A stretch of 64,000 nucleotides of DNA, taken from NCBI GenBank assembly GCA_030435675.1, contig CM059622.1, positions 12,400,001 through 12,464,000 on the forward strand, written 5' to 3'. This document shows, one piece after another, positions 32,693-43,120 of the stretch. Origin of the DNA: Steinernema hermaphroditum (lineage: Eukaryota; Nematoda; Chromadorea; Rhabditida; Steinernematidae). Below the pieces are notes generated by a model, which worked only from the letters and a program-made list of their open reading frames with translations, searched no databases and had not been told where the DNA came from. How positions within the stretch are numbered: the stretch's first letter is position 1; each line of letters starts with the position of its first letter. A program made the position numbers and the translations under genes.

Positions 32693-33002
32693 GGCTCTAT
32701 TATCAAACAGTTGTCGGAATGGGGGAAGCGCTGCCGGTATAGTCACCCTCGCCTATAGTCAGCTAGGCTGTTTATGTATAGGGGACAGACAAGCAAATTT
32801 TCAAAAGACAAGCAAATAAGTTTGAAAGTTACTTATATATGCATTCTGTCGATCCCACAATTGACGCCGGACATTTTAACATACTCATTGAACGGCTAAC
32901 AAGTATGCTAACAAGGATTTTTACGATTGGGGGTACCCTAACTAAAATTAAAAAAAAATTCCTACGCCTCCCTCATTCCGGCAACTTTTTGATAAAAGCG
33001 CT
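32693..33002. mobile_element. Merlin-family MITE with 8-bp TSD
   Basis: The 310-bp insertion is flanked by TTAATCTC at 32685-32692 and 33003-33010. The left end, GGCTCTATTATCAAACAGTT, matches the termini of the element at 52053; the right end is its degraded complement (CATTCCGGCAACTTTTTGAT). No coding capacity. Confidence 0.78.
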
Positions 33003-33292
33003 TTAATCTCAATATTACCCTTATTTGTAACACACGTTCAGTGCTGACAGCAGTTAAAGATTTCTTCTCAAACTTGCTTTCCAATAGTACAAAGAGCAAT
33101 CGCGAAACCTTGTTGATGTTTTCGCTATACATCTTGTTTGCGTCATCGAAAAGGTGTATATCAACACTATGTAGAGGTTCCAAGAGTTTCAAGAGCTTTA
33201 TTTTTATAAGAAAGACCTTATACAATTTACAACACATATGTATATTTGTTTTTTTTGCAGTGTTATTTAAAGTCATGGCTGACCAGATTAAC

Positions 33293-33777
33293 TTAGAGGT
33301 CAAGTCCTCCGAGAATGCCTCCCAGCGACGCTGAAGAAGATTTCGGCGCGGCAACTCCAGCTAAGCCGCTCACGACGCTGCCAACATCAGCAGATGGAGT
33401 GGATACGGAAGGCGATCCACCAGTAAGCTCTCCAAGAAGACCACTAAGCACGCCGGTCACCTCCCCGAGAGGGGTTGAGCTGGAAGAACTTCCCCCCATG
33501 ACTAAAATTTACTTCTAGAGTGATCGCAAAAGCTCTCGCTTACGTGCAGATAGAAGCGAATGAAGCAGGCCGTCAACAACTTTGAGGAGAGCGTTCACGA
33601 GGTTAAGAACAGGAGCAAGAACAGTTCCAAGATCTACATCAGAAGACGAATCTTTGGAAGCCGCGGGGTCATCCTGAATATCTTGCATTAAAAGAATATT
33701 TAGAGGGTCAAATAGCTTACAGCGTGGATGACTCCAGCGATGACAAAGAAGGCAACGATGGCTAGCTTTCCGTTCAT
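33293..33777 (-). CDS. Small secreted Ser/Gly/Leu-rich protein
   Basis: Three exons on the minus strand: 33777-33721, 33673-33544, 33501-33293 (57+130+209 nt, 131 residues). The first exon is a signal peptide, MNGKLAIVAFFVIAGVIHA. The mature part is acidic, then amphipathic (VLAPVLNLVNALLKVVDGLL), then Ser/Gly-rich with repeating GLLGELTGGS- and SLGGILGGLDL-like ends; it has no cysteines. The last acceptor, AATTTTAG before TCATGGGG, keeps the frame; the nearer CACTCTAG does not. A damaged inverted copy lies at 34255-34602. Family unknown; a surface-active or antimicrobial-type small secreted protein is possible but unproved. Confidence 0.72.
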
Positions 33778-34254
33778 ATTCAAAGTAGCTCGCTAGCTGA
33801 AAAAAACAGGCGCTGTTTAATGCTGAATGAGCGCTGATTCCTCTTTTAAGAGCGCTCGTATATGATTTGAATTTTAAGCCCATTGCCCTATTGCTTTCGA
33901 GATAACACTGTTTCGAATATGAATATATAATAAAAACTTACGAACATCACTGAATCTGTGCTCGACATTCATGATCCTGATTTCATGATCTCGAAGTTTA
34001 TGTTCAATAAAGGACATGGTCAACTACAATCGGATGAAAAGGTGAAAATGGTGAATAAATCTCACTATGGGTGTGTTGTGTTTGACGTTGCTATAAACTG
34101 TTTAAAATCCCGAAAGTCATAGGTCAATGCGCAAAAAATGAAAACGTTTCCGATCGTTCTTGAAGGAAGAAAGAAGGAAAGAAAAAAGACCAGTCTTCGT
34201 TTCTTCAAAACTACAGATCTACGGAAAATGAGAGACAGCTGGCCCTCGTTTCCT

Positions 34255-34602
34255 TTTGTAGCTTTCCGAGACTCGTCTTCCAATGTAGACCTTGCTCTCA
34301 TCCCGCTCCCCTCAAGGTCGTTGTCTGTCTGCTTAATTCGCTTCAATCTGCACATAGAACTTGCTGGTAAATTGCTTTCGCGATCACTTTAACACTTACT
34401 TGGGTGGAAATTCGTTGTGCTTAACCCCCTCGGAGAGGAGACCAGTGCACTTAGTAGTCTTCTTGGACAACTTTCTGGTCGATTGCTCTCTGGATCTACC
34501 CCATCTGTTGATATTGGAAGCATCAGCTGCTTAACTGGAGTTCTCGAGCCGAAATCTTCTTCGGCGTCGCTGGAAGGTATTCTCAAAGGTTTGAACCTTT
34601 AA
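34255..34602 (+). pseudogene. Inverted, damaged copy of the small secreted protein gene
   Basis: Exons 2 and 3 of the 33293-33777 gene are recognisable on the opposite strand: CGTCTTCCAATGTAGACCTTG matches exon 2, and the last exon reads NPLGEETSALSSLLGQL to PKSSSASLEGILKGLNL with the same stop. The exon-2 donor GTAAGC has become ATAGAA and the intron contains a new stop. No signal-peptide exon is seen upstream. The two copies face each other head to head. Confidence 0.65.
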
Positions 34603-34649
34603 GGTGATTTTGTCGTTGCTATTAAATATATGGAAGTGAACAAACAAAT

Positions 34650-35111
34650 CGGGTCTTTCATTTGTGCCCCCAGCGATCGGTCGGGTCGTCCACTCGCTCT
34701 CTCTCTCTGAGGCTGTCTGAGCCGAATGAGTTAAGTGAGCGGTCGTTCTCGGCCGTCGTTGTTGGCGCAATGATCGCCCCGGCTCCCAGAAGGCCTGGAA
34801 CACCAGGGAGCCGTAGTTCCACCGTCTCGCCAAAAAGCCCGTCACGACCGCCCGACTCTACCCGCGCCATGACTCTCCGCTCCGTTGGCTCTGCTCCACC
34901 GCTATTCCACTTCCGGAATCAACTCTTCACGACTTCGACGCCCGCGCAAACTAATGGGAACGCTGCATTCTATTCGGATTCGTCTGCTCCACCGAAATCA
35001 GAAAAATCAGCGACCACGGTCTGACTCTGTTCTTCTTTGTGCATATATGAGACGTCCTGCACGGCGTAAGCCGTTGATTCGGGAAGATAAATCGTGTAAA
35101 TCGTGTAAATC
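34650..35111 (+). repeat. SINE-like element with 12-bp target-site duplication
   Basis: Perfect direct repeats GAACAAACAAAT lie at 34638-34649 and 35112-35123, so the 462-bp unit is complete. It contains GGTCGGGTCGTCCACTCGCT and a (CT)n tract near the 5' end, GGCGCAATGATCGCCCCGG and GGGAGCCGTAGTTCCACCG in the body, and at the 3' end GACGTCCTGCACGGCGTAAG with hairpin ACGGCGTAAGCCGT, GATTCGGGAAGATAAA and a tail of AATCGTGT units. Frames here are spurious. Confidence 0.85.
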
Positions 35112-35123
35112 GAACAAACAAAT

Positions 35124-37513
35124 AGCACAGAATACCCCCACTTGGAAGCTTTTTCACCTTTCCTGTCTGTAGTCGAGCAAGGCATACTGCAACCGTTGGT
35201 CCTTATAATCTTATGGTAGCAAAGAACTTGTGAGCGCGTCCTTCTTGTCCGACAGATCCTAGGCTTTTAATGTATTCAGTAGTTCAGCACCGGAAGAATG
35301 GCGTGTTCGATGATCGAACACTGGACAACTATCCAACGCGTTGGTCTGTTTATCAACATCTGCGCCTGTTGCCAGCATTTCTTGGACAGAAAATCCCTCG
35401 AATACTTAACAGCTTATATGAGATCTACCTGAAATATTCGTTCAATATTGGTCGTTAAGCGTGCTTGTTTGTTGTCAAACTGCTAATGCATTTAGCACCA
35501 CGTTATTTAGCACACAATACATGGTCCGTATATCTAGATTCCTTTTTCGAAGTATCTTGCGCGTTGGCAATTCGAGGTCTTTAGACTTTATATGTCGCCA
35601 GAGTTGTCGGGTTCGGGTTTTCGGGTCGGGTTTGGGTGGGAACTCTGGAAACTCTGCGTGGCGCTGTATATCCAGGGCGATTTGAAGACATTAAACATTA
35701 AAAGTCCACGTTACCTAATGGAAAACAATGTCACTATCTATCTGCGTTTATTGACAACGTTTGTGGATCATGAACTATATCCCTCTTTCTCAGATTTTAT
35801 TGCGTTTCAACCTGGCACTGGAAGTACTAAATTCTGCGAACCATGTCAACCATGAATACGACCATAGATTATGGTCCATAAATTGTTGCGCAATTTGGTC
35901 GCCCTGACGGACCTGTAATTATCTAGGAGTAGTAAAATCGCCATTGAGTGCCGGACCTGTTCCACTTTGTACTTTATCCGGCAGTTGTTTGTGAATCACC
36001 GTCTCGCACAAAGAAGTGCGGACGGGATATGTTCAAAACAGCGATGGCTGATCAAGAACGGCTGCTTTGAATGTGTTCATCGGCGGGGAAACTGGTTTGT
36101 TCGATTTGTGAATCATTGAGATGATGCGGACTTCGCGAAGCTTCTATCATAATCTCGTTCGTAAAAGGTAGAATATGGTTTCATGCAGAGGTGGAAATGA
36201 TTGAAAGCAGAGAAGTCCCATCAGAGACCATCTAAAACATATACAACACAGTGTTTACACAGAGATTTGTTCAAACTTCATCACTGAGGGTTCACGAGGC
36301 GAAGCGGTGGGAAAGTTCTAACCCACGACTCTGCGCAAATAAGATGAGTTGCAAGGACAGCGTTCAGAAATCAGGCCGATTAAGCAGAACTTGAAGGTTT
36401 GATCACGATTTCTCAAGAGGTTTACTTTGATCGCCTTTCTACTTGACATGCGATATCATCTGTGTCCCAAAAAATACAAAAATCGAAAACTAATCATCCA
36501 CCTCGTATTACATAAGGATCTTATGCTGCACCGTTGCACCAGTAAATGCAAGTATGATGGAGGATTTGTTCCTTTTCTAGATTTGCAAAAACACTTATTT
36601 GTTGGTTGACGAGACAGCTCTATGACAGTAAATTTGTTTGATCAGTACGATAGTTGACGTTCCTTGTTGACAAATCTTTCACGAACGCATGTGTGCCAGG
36701 CATGAGATGAATAATAATGTGCTCAGATGATCAAATATGGGCCAGGTATAAAAGAGGGCCATCTGTGAACATTGCATGAGAGAACAGTGCCTCTTCGTGA
36801 CCTCCCCAAACTACGCGCTTCATTGTGAGTCGTTTTCTATGGTTGCCGTGTCAGGAATAAATGTATGATGTGAATCATTATGTGACTCACAATGAATAAT
36901 TTCGATTTCAAGCAGCCGGTCTGTTTATTGCCTTTTCTTATTCAAATATGGAAGTGAAAGTACAAAGAGGTTTTGAGCGGTCAATGCGATTCGTCTCTGC
37001 GTGCATCAAGATCTTTACTTGACATGTATATACCGGCAAACCCATACAGGGAAACGCTTTACAAGGAAAAATTTTTGTAGATATGTGATTCACTTCGCTC
37101 AATTTGACTCATCGACATTGAAGTTCATTCATGATCTGATCAAGGCAACCCTAAACGGATCATTTCAATGCACTTTATTGCGTGACGGCGACCTTTCAAT
37201 CCCAGCGGTTACGAATCGGTCAATCTCTTTCATCACCTATTTCGCCATCCTTCCAGTTCTTTTTCTTTCAACTCGATCACTTTTGATTTTCTTCCTTGTC
37301 CAAACGTCAAAAAATCCAATTTCCCTCTTCCATCCACCATCTTCAGTCGGGATTGAGTTGTTTTCTCGATCCCCTCTCACAACACCGTTCCATCGAGCGC
37401 TCCTCGCATGCACACTTCCTTCTCGCTCCGCCCCGCGTCGACTGTTCTAGAAATCTCGGTCACGGTGAGATTGATGGTCGCCGCGTGAATCACCACATCG
37501 GAGCGGTGCTGTT
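35124..37513. other. Long intergenic region without a supported gene
   Basis: Only short random frames. A TATAAAAG box in GGTATAAAAGAGGGCC at 36747 is well formed, followed by a short frame (MREQCLFVTSPNYALH) ending at a GTGAGT donor at about 36824, but no continuing exon could be found. Confidence 0.4.
36747..36754 (+). promoter_or_regulatory. Candidate TATA box, orphan
   Basis: TATAAAAG in a GC-flanked setting; no gene model is attached. Confidence 0.3.
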
Positions 37514-37520
37514 TATAAAG
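37514..37520 (+). promoter_or_regulatory. Candidate TATA box of the PI-3 gene
   Basis: TATAAAG, 147 bases before the start codon at 37661, within a GC-richer block. Confidence 0.4.
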
Positions 37521-37660
37521 CGCCTCCGTTGGCTTTCGGCATCTGACCTGAGTCGAGTTCGCCGAAAAACTAGTTCTCTCCCAACACAATCGCGCTCGCT
37601 GCCTTCCAAGACGGTTTTACTCAAAAGCGTCCCTCTTCCAGAATATTACTCCATAACACG

Positions 37661-38712
37661 ATGAAGTGTGCCGTGCTTCTGTGCCTGGCTGCCGTCGCCA
37701 TCGCCGGTCCCGTCAAGCGTTTCGCCGGATTCGGAGGACTCAACGCCCTCAGCACCATCGGAGGCAATCTCGGATGTGTCGTTACTGTATGGAATCATTG
37801 GACCTTTGCGACCTTCAACGATCCCCTTTCAGGGCAACAAGCTGTTTATCAACGGACTTTACACTAAGGAACTGAGCGTTGCTGAGCAGCAGGAGTTCGA
37901 CACCTACGAGCAGCAGATTAAGGACTTCAAGCAGGTAAACATTTTCCAGTTTGGAGTGGTACCGAAAGAGGTTGTGGTTGGGACAGGTTCCGGATTGTTT
38001 ACCAAGAACTAATGTTTTCCTGAAAATGGCGAGGTGTTTTTTGTTGTGACTTCCAGTCCATACTCTTCTACTATGACTAATTATGATGTTATATAGCGCG
38101 TCAAGGAGGTGCTCGAAGAGAAACGCAAGAATGCCGGAAAGGCTGTCGCCTCGGCCGACCAGAAGTCCGTTAAGAAGTCCGACCTGCCGGAGCCCCCAGC
38201 CAAGCCCAGCTTCTGCAATGAGAAGGACACCACCCAGTACATCTTCGATGGATGCAAAGTCCAGGTAGGCTACCAATCTAACATGACTGTTTGTTTAATG
38301 AGATCATTTGCAGCACAACAAGGTCTACATCGGAAACACCTATGCCCGCGATCTCACTTCCGACGAAGTGACGCAACTTAAGGAGTTCGACGAGAAGATG
38401 ACCCAATATCAAAAGTATCTCAACAGCAACATCCAGTCGGTGAGTGCGCACGGATTTAGGTCGTCACGGTTTTTAGCGGATGGTTCAAATTACGCACGCA
38501 TCTCAGTTCTCATCATGCAATGACCCAATTTACATGTGTTTTTGGTTCAGCAAGTCGAGGAGCTCTTCGGCAAGCACTTCAGCGGCCTCTTCAACCGCGC
38601 CAACGTCCGCAAGCACTCGCGCGATGAGTCCACTACTCCCGCCCCCGAGGCTACCACCGAAGCTCCTCAGGAGGCCCCCGTCGCCCCTAACTTCTGCACC
38701 ACCATCTTCTAA
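37661..38712 (+). CDS. Pepsin inhibitor-3-like secreted protein, two repeats
   Basis: Five exons: 37661-37786, 37833-37934, 38097-38264, 38314-38439, 38551-38712 (684 nt, 227 residues). Signal peptide [15 protein letters not shown]. Two homologous units follow: [20 protein letters not shown]...[11 protein letters not shown] and [23 protein letters not shown]...[10 protein letters not shown], each the PI-3 pattern of a Cys, a GNKLFI-like strand, a YxRDL turn and a long helix. A FCNEKD segment lies before the second unit and PNFCTTIF closes the chain. The family includes nematode aspartic-protease inhibitors with the same GC(x)4NKLFI and FCT ends; inhibition of pepsin-type proteases is inferred. 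The donor ACT|GTATGG was chosen because it preserves the alignment. The linker before the C-terminus is Pro/Glu/Thr-rich. Confidence 0.9.
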
Positions 38713-40319
38713 GAAGCTTCTAACCGTGTATAAATCGCAATAATAATGTTATTTTGGATGTAGATAGTACGGAGTGGATAAATCAAGAAAACAGCTGCTG
38801 TCGCGACGAGGAAATCGTTTCGGGGAGCAACAATGTCGTAAATCTTTGAAGATTGGCAAGAGTAAAGTACACATGAACAGCAGGCACATAAACAGAAAGT
38901 TTACGTTCGAGGAACAAGGAATGATAGAGTCTGTTCGAAAGCGAGATCTTCAATTGTTTAGCAGGCACAGCCATTCAATGAGCATGAAAATCATTGAAGA
39001 CTTTCTATTAAACGGGCACCCAAAATGTTTGAAATACAGTACGTATTCATACGTACGCCTACCTTTTCCGCTTTTGAAAGCAAAAAACGAATTTTTACAA
39101 GAAAGCGAGTTTCAGTCGGCTATTAATACTTGTATGGTCAGGCCGTTTCAACCGTCCGCCCAGAGATGTAAGCCATCTCTTTTAGTGATTTCAACGGTAT
39201 CCTTGCTTTCGCTCGTCCTCTCTTTGGGATTTGTCCCGCCCCCTAAGATCTCGCCCTACCCTCTAAGATTTGGACCGTCCCTTATGATTTTTGAATGTCC
39301 TCCAACGATTGGAAGTGTTTGATTAATCCCTACTTCCATCCACATATGTATGTTACTTATTGTCACCAGTAATTATGTTTGTCACCAAAGAAACCTGATC
39401 TCTCTGTTACCTGATTAAATCGGGGTGCTGACGGTCGATTTCTGAGGGGATGCTCTAAATCTTAGTACAACAGTTTAAATCCGAGGAGTAATGTTCGGAA
39501 TTTGAAGGGAACAGTCGAGACTGAGGGGGATGACCTAAATCCAAAGACTGAAGGTCAGGATTAAAGGTGGCCAATTGAAACATCCTGTATAACATCTCTG
39601 TGTACTATCCCTGATTTATTCGAATCAATTAGAAAATTATTTTTTATGTCGAAATTTTTGGTCTTCTTCGTTTCATGTGATTATTTCTCCCGCGCCGGCG
39701 CCAGTGTTGCGGTCCACTAGATTGGGTCCTAAGCGGCTTTTCGGATGGAAAAGCGCATTTTCGATAATTTTCGTTATTTCCACTGCATACTAGGAGAATT
39801 TATATAGTTATGCAGAGTGTAATCACATCGTAAACAGATCATTCAATATCACTTCTTCCTGATGTTCAGTGTTCCATTGTGGACCAAAGACAAAACTGCT
39901 AGTTACTGGCCTTTTTCAGATTTTTCAGCGAACGGCATCGGAGTTCAACGTGGTGATTCCAGCAGTTTGCGAGCGAATCGTACAGGTGAACAGCTGAATC
40001 GGAAATCGCTGAATGAATTCGAGGTGCAGCGGTGGACATTGTGAATGAAGTTGAATTACAGCATTGGAGTAGCAAGGCATCGGAGTGTCGTCGAAACTTC
40101 GGTTTATCCTGGCAATACGGTGGATTTGGGGATTGATGGCTTTCTTGTCAAGTCACTTTATCCTTTGTCGTGTCCCGTAACATGATCTTATTCTCTTATC
40201 CGTACATATTTCCTTGTGTATCACTTGTCTCTTGTATATACACTTCCTGTGCTAATACTGGTGCACTCTCACTGATGGCGTGGAGGATTTCGTCGTGAAA
40301 ACAACCAATCTTTTAATCA
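38713..40319. other. Intergenic; degenerate repeats at about 39140-39590
   Basis: A run of CCC-rich units with AAGATTT (39225-39300) is followed by GGG-rich units with AAATCTT or TAAATCC (39430-39590), suggesting a worn foldback or opposed tandem arrays. A 182-codon frame at 38774-39322 runs into it and has no gene features. Confidence 0.4.
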
Positions 40320-41283
40320 TTATTGTACACTGCGGTTGAAAGAACACTTGTCTCCGAAGCTTTCTAAACTCCCTGTGCTCTGAGCTTTCATCACGTTACT
40401 AACGTACCTATTCAAGAGGAGGTAGACGATCAGCGGAACGTACATAAAGTTCATCATCTGTTCGCAAACGTAAACAATTGACGTCCACTCTCGTTCCATG
40501 AGAAATAAGTAGCAGTACTTATAAACCCACGCCGTGAACGAGTTGAACAAGAAGGTGAGGCCTGCCTGGAGAGCGACGCTTCTTTCCGCCTTGCTTGTTT
40601 TAGTCTTCTTGAATCGGTATTTCCTGTAGCCAAGGAAGAGTAATATGACGACATATATCGTTAGAGAGCAACTTGAGAGAGCCACACTCGAGTAGAAACG
40701 GAAGTAGTCGAAGATCCACGAGAAGGCTCTGGAGCTGTCATAGGTGATTGTATACTGATCGGCAGCCAGGTGGACACCGCCAAATGGAGAGAACAATATG
40801 ATGAGCAGCACGCTGAATTCTATCCAGAGAACAATTTGAAGGCCCTAAAGCACTGTACATCTTTCTGGGGTTCAGTTGTCATACATACCACTCTAATGAA
40901 CCGTGGAGTATGGAACTGTGTCAGTATCTGGAATCTGTTTAGCGCCAGAATCGTGTCACTGGTCAAGAGACAGCAAAAAGATGCGATGGTGATTATGTGA
41001 GCGCCTCGGACAATTCCGAAAAGGTCATGATCTAGAAGAATGCCTAGGGCATAGAAAACGTAATCGAATCCACAGAATACGTGGAAAATCAAGAGTTGAG
41101 CGATAATTCTGTAACACTCGTGCCTTCTGTATTTCTGGTAGGCAAGAAGGACCTGTAACGAAGAGAATAACCATCACCTTTCCGAAACCGTACCCTTACA
41201 TAACACATTCGAAGAAGAATCGGAGTACATATCAATGAAGACACCAAGTGCATCCATCCAAGAATTTGAAGTCGAACTTGCAT
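40320..41283 (-). CDS. Chemoreceptor-type 7TM GPCR, Srg-superfamily (Srt/Srx-like)
   Basis: Three exons on the minus strand, about 41283-41200, 41152-40889 and 40844-40320 (84+264+525 nt, 290 residues). The start MQVRLQILGWMHLVSSLICT opens TM1; AYQKYRRHECYRIIAQLLIF begins TM2; TSDTILALNRFQIL ends TM3, as in Srt and Srx families where NR replaces DRY; TM7 ends PLIVYLLLNRY. The tail is polar. A second gene with the same exon plan (84 and 264 nt first exons) lies at 59512-61138. The ATG at 41283 is used because the frame upstream has only non-ATG starts. The exon 1 boundary may be off by one base. Confidence 0.78.
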
Positions 41284-42540
41284 AGCTAGTGTGGAACTCC
41301 TCACAAACCGATGAATGCCTCAGTCAAGGAGGTATTGCTTATTTAAATACGGAGTGGTTCTGAAGGTAAAGGCGTTACCATTTACCCAAAATAAACGCTT
41401 GTATTCGCGGTATCACCACAACGTAGGTAATAAAAAAGGAAACAATAGAAATGCCGAGAAATACCATGTTATGACATAAGACACATTGGATCCAGAATAA
41501 CTATTCCCATGGACGAGCATAAACAAACAAGTTTTCTCTACAAATGACGTTGAACGGATGCAAAAATAGCCGAACACAACATTAGCTATACAATACACAA
41601 TCCTGTTTTTATTTCGCACCACTTTCTGATCCCCCTGTCTATGTAGGCTATATTAACTTACATCAGAGTCGTGTAGTATGTACATATAGCAAGTTAACCA
41701 TGCTTCATGCAAATCGAAACTCATATCTTCCTTACCAGGTATTCGCAAATATTCGCACGAATAATTGTTAACAGTTACCTACACACAGTCCGCGATTCAA
41801 TGCACTTCTTGTTTTCATTTAAAATGGATAAGGTGAGGGCCGTGCTCTCGCACACAGCCAATTTCTTGCACATCTTGAATCTTTCACAGAACATAGCAAA
41901 TCCGAGCCTATGGTTTAATGTCGCACTCGGGTTTAATGAGTTCGGGTTTAATGTCAGTCATCAGGGTCGTACAACGAAATGCACCAAAAATCGAATACCG
42001 TTTTGTACTTATCTTCAGCCCGCTGATTTTTTAATTAAAGCCTTTCAGCAAACGAAGAGGTGAGATATCGAGGTTGACCACTACGATTGAAATCAACCTA
42101 CGCAAGCAAATTACTGACCCGATCTTCGAAGAATTTCACATTATCTCTATAAGATAAACAAGCAGCGTATTGGATGAATCAGAGCACACTGGCTTATGGA
42201 AAAACGAAAGAGTTTCCGGCACGCAAAAATTTACACAATTATAATATTCCGTCACTTTTATAGTTTGTAAAAGTCCAGAAAAAAGTAGACTTTCCGCCGT
42301 GATCGAACAACCATTTACACAAAGCGAAATACGTTCACTAGAAGGATAATGTTTAAGTAATTACAGTTTCACATACAGGACACGTTCGGCTCCCATGGGC
42401 CCACGTAGAATATCGAAAACAAGCTGTAATTCATGAATCAAAAGGTAAGTAATATGAAGTTCCAGGCACTTTGCTGTCACAGAAACTATGTTTTTCAAAA
42501 CTCTACGCAAACATACCAGAACAACAAGTGTAAAAACTCT
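41284..42540. other. Intergenic, no supported gene
   Basis: A hydrophobic 69-codon minus frame at 41413-41622 could be a receptor exon remnant but lacks splice and motif support. Confidence 0.3.
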
Positions 42541-43120
42541 CTTATTTCAGACCGGTTCCCACATCCGAAAACCTTCTCTGTAGGCGATAAACGGAAGCGT
42601 TGACGCAAAATGTCGGTATTTGAAAGTGAATGTTTATTACCATAAAGGCACACATCTCACTCAGGGTATTCACATTCGACTGAACAACCTCATCCCACTT
42701 TTCGGGCAGTGCGGTCGCTATGTGGGCATACAAAGTGCTGCAGAAATACTTTAAATCCGAAAATGAATGATATTTCGAAATAGTGAGCGAATTAAAACAA
42801 ACAACATTTATCATATGGACGAACAACAAAAACTACATACATATCATAGATTCACTTCGAAATGGCCGTCTTCTGCCTTTCAGGCCTTTCTGCCTGCAAA
42901 CGTTGCGGAAAATTTTTAGCCAAGGCCAGACTTTGGTGGGAGATTTCGTTCCAGTCTTTGTGAAGAGCGGTTTTCAGCGAGTCCGATGTTGCGCGACGAA
43001 AACCCTCTGACCTTCGCCTCCAACATCCTCAACATCGTGAAATCTATCGGATTCAAATTTGGGCTGTTCAAAGGCCACTCTTCCTTGCTCCAGAAATCTG
43101 GGATCCGCTCGCTGCAAATA
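42541..43120 (-). pseudogene. Mariner/Tc1-type transposase remnant
   Basis: Read on the minus strand, 43115-42850 gives FWSKEEWPLNSPNLNPIDF, then MLEAKVR, and further on GHFE, the C-terminal signature of mariner transposases (usual WPPNSPDLNPLDF). The catalytic-region Asp is Asn, and the frame is broken several times. Next to it, 42829-42542 reads LPEKWDEVVQSN and FQIPTFCVNASVYRL, probably the end of the same or a second copy. No terminal repeats located. Confidence 0.65.

Noticed and set aside
32962..33354. 130-codon minus frame
   Set aside because: Lies in the 3' region of the small secreted gene and overlaps the Merlin MITE end; composition is AT-driven.
38774..39322. 182-codon plus frame
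   Set aside because: Runs into degenerate repeats, has no domain and no codon bias like its neighbours.
41413..41622. Hydrophobic 69-codon minus frame as an extra receptor exon
   Set aside because: No receptor motif and no compatible splice sites to a neighbouring exon.
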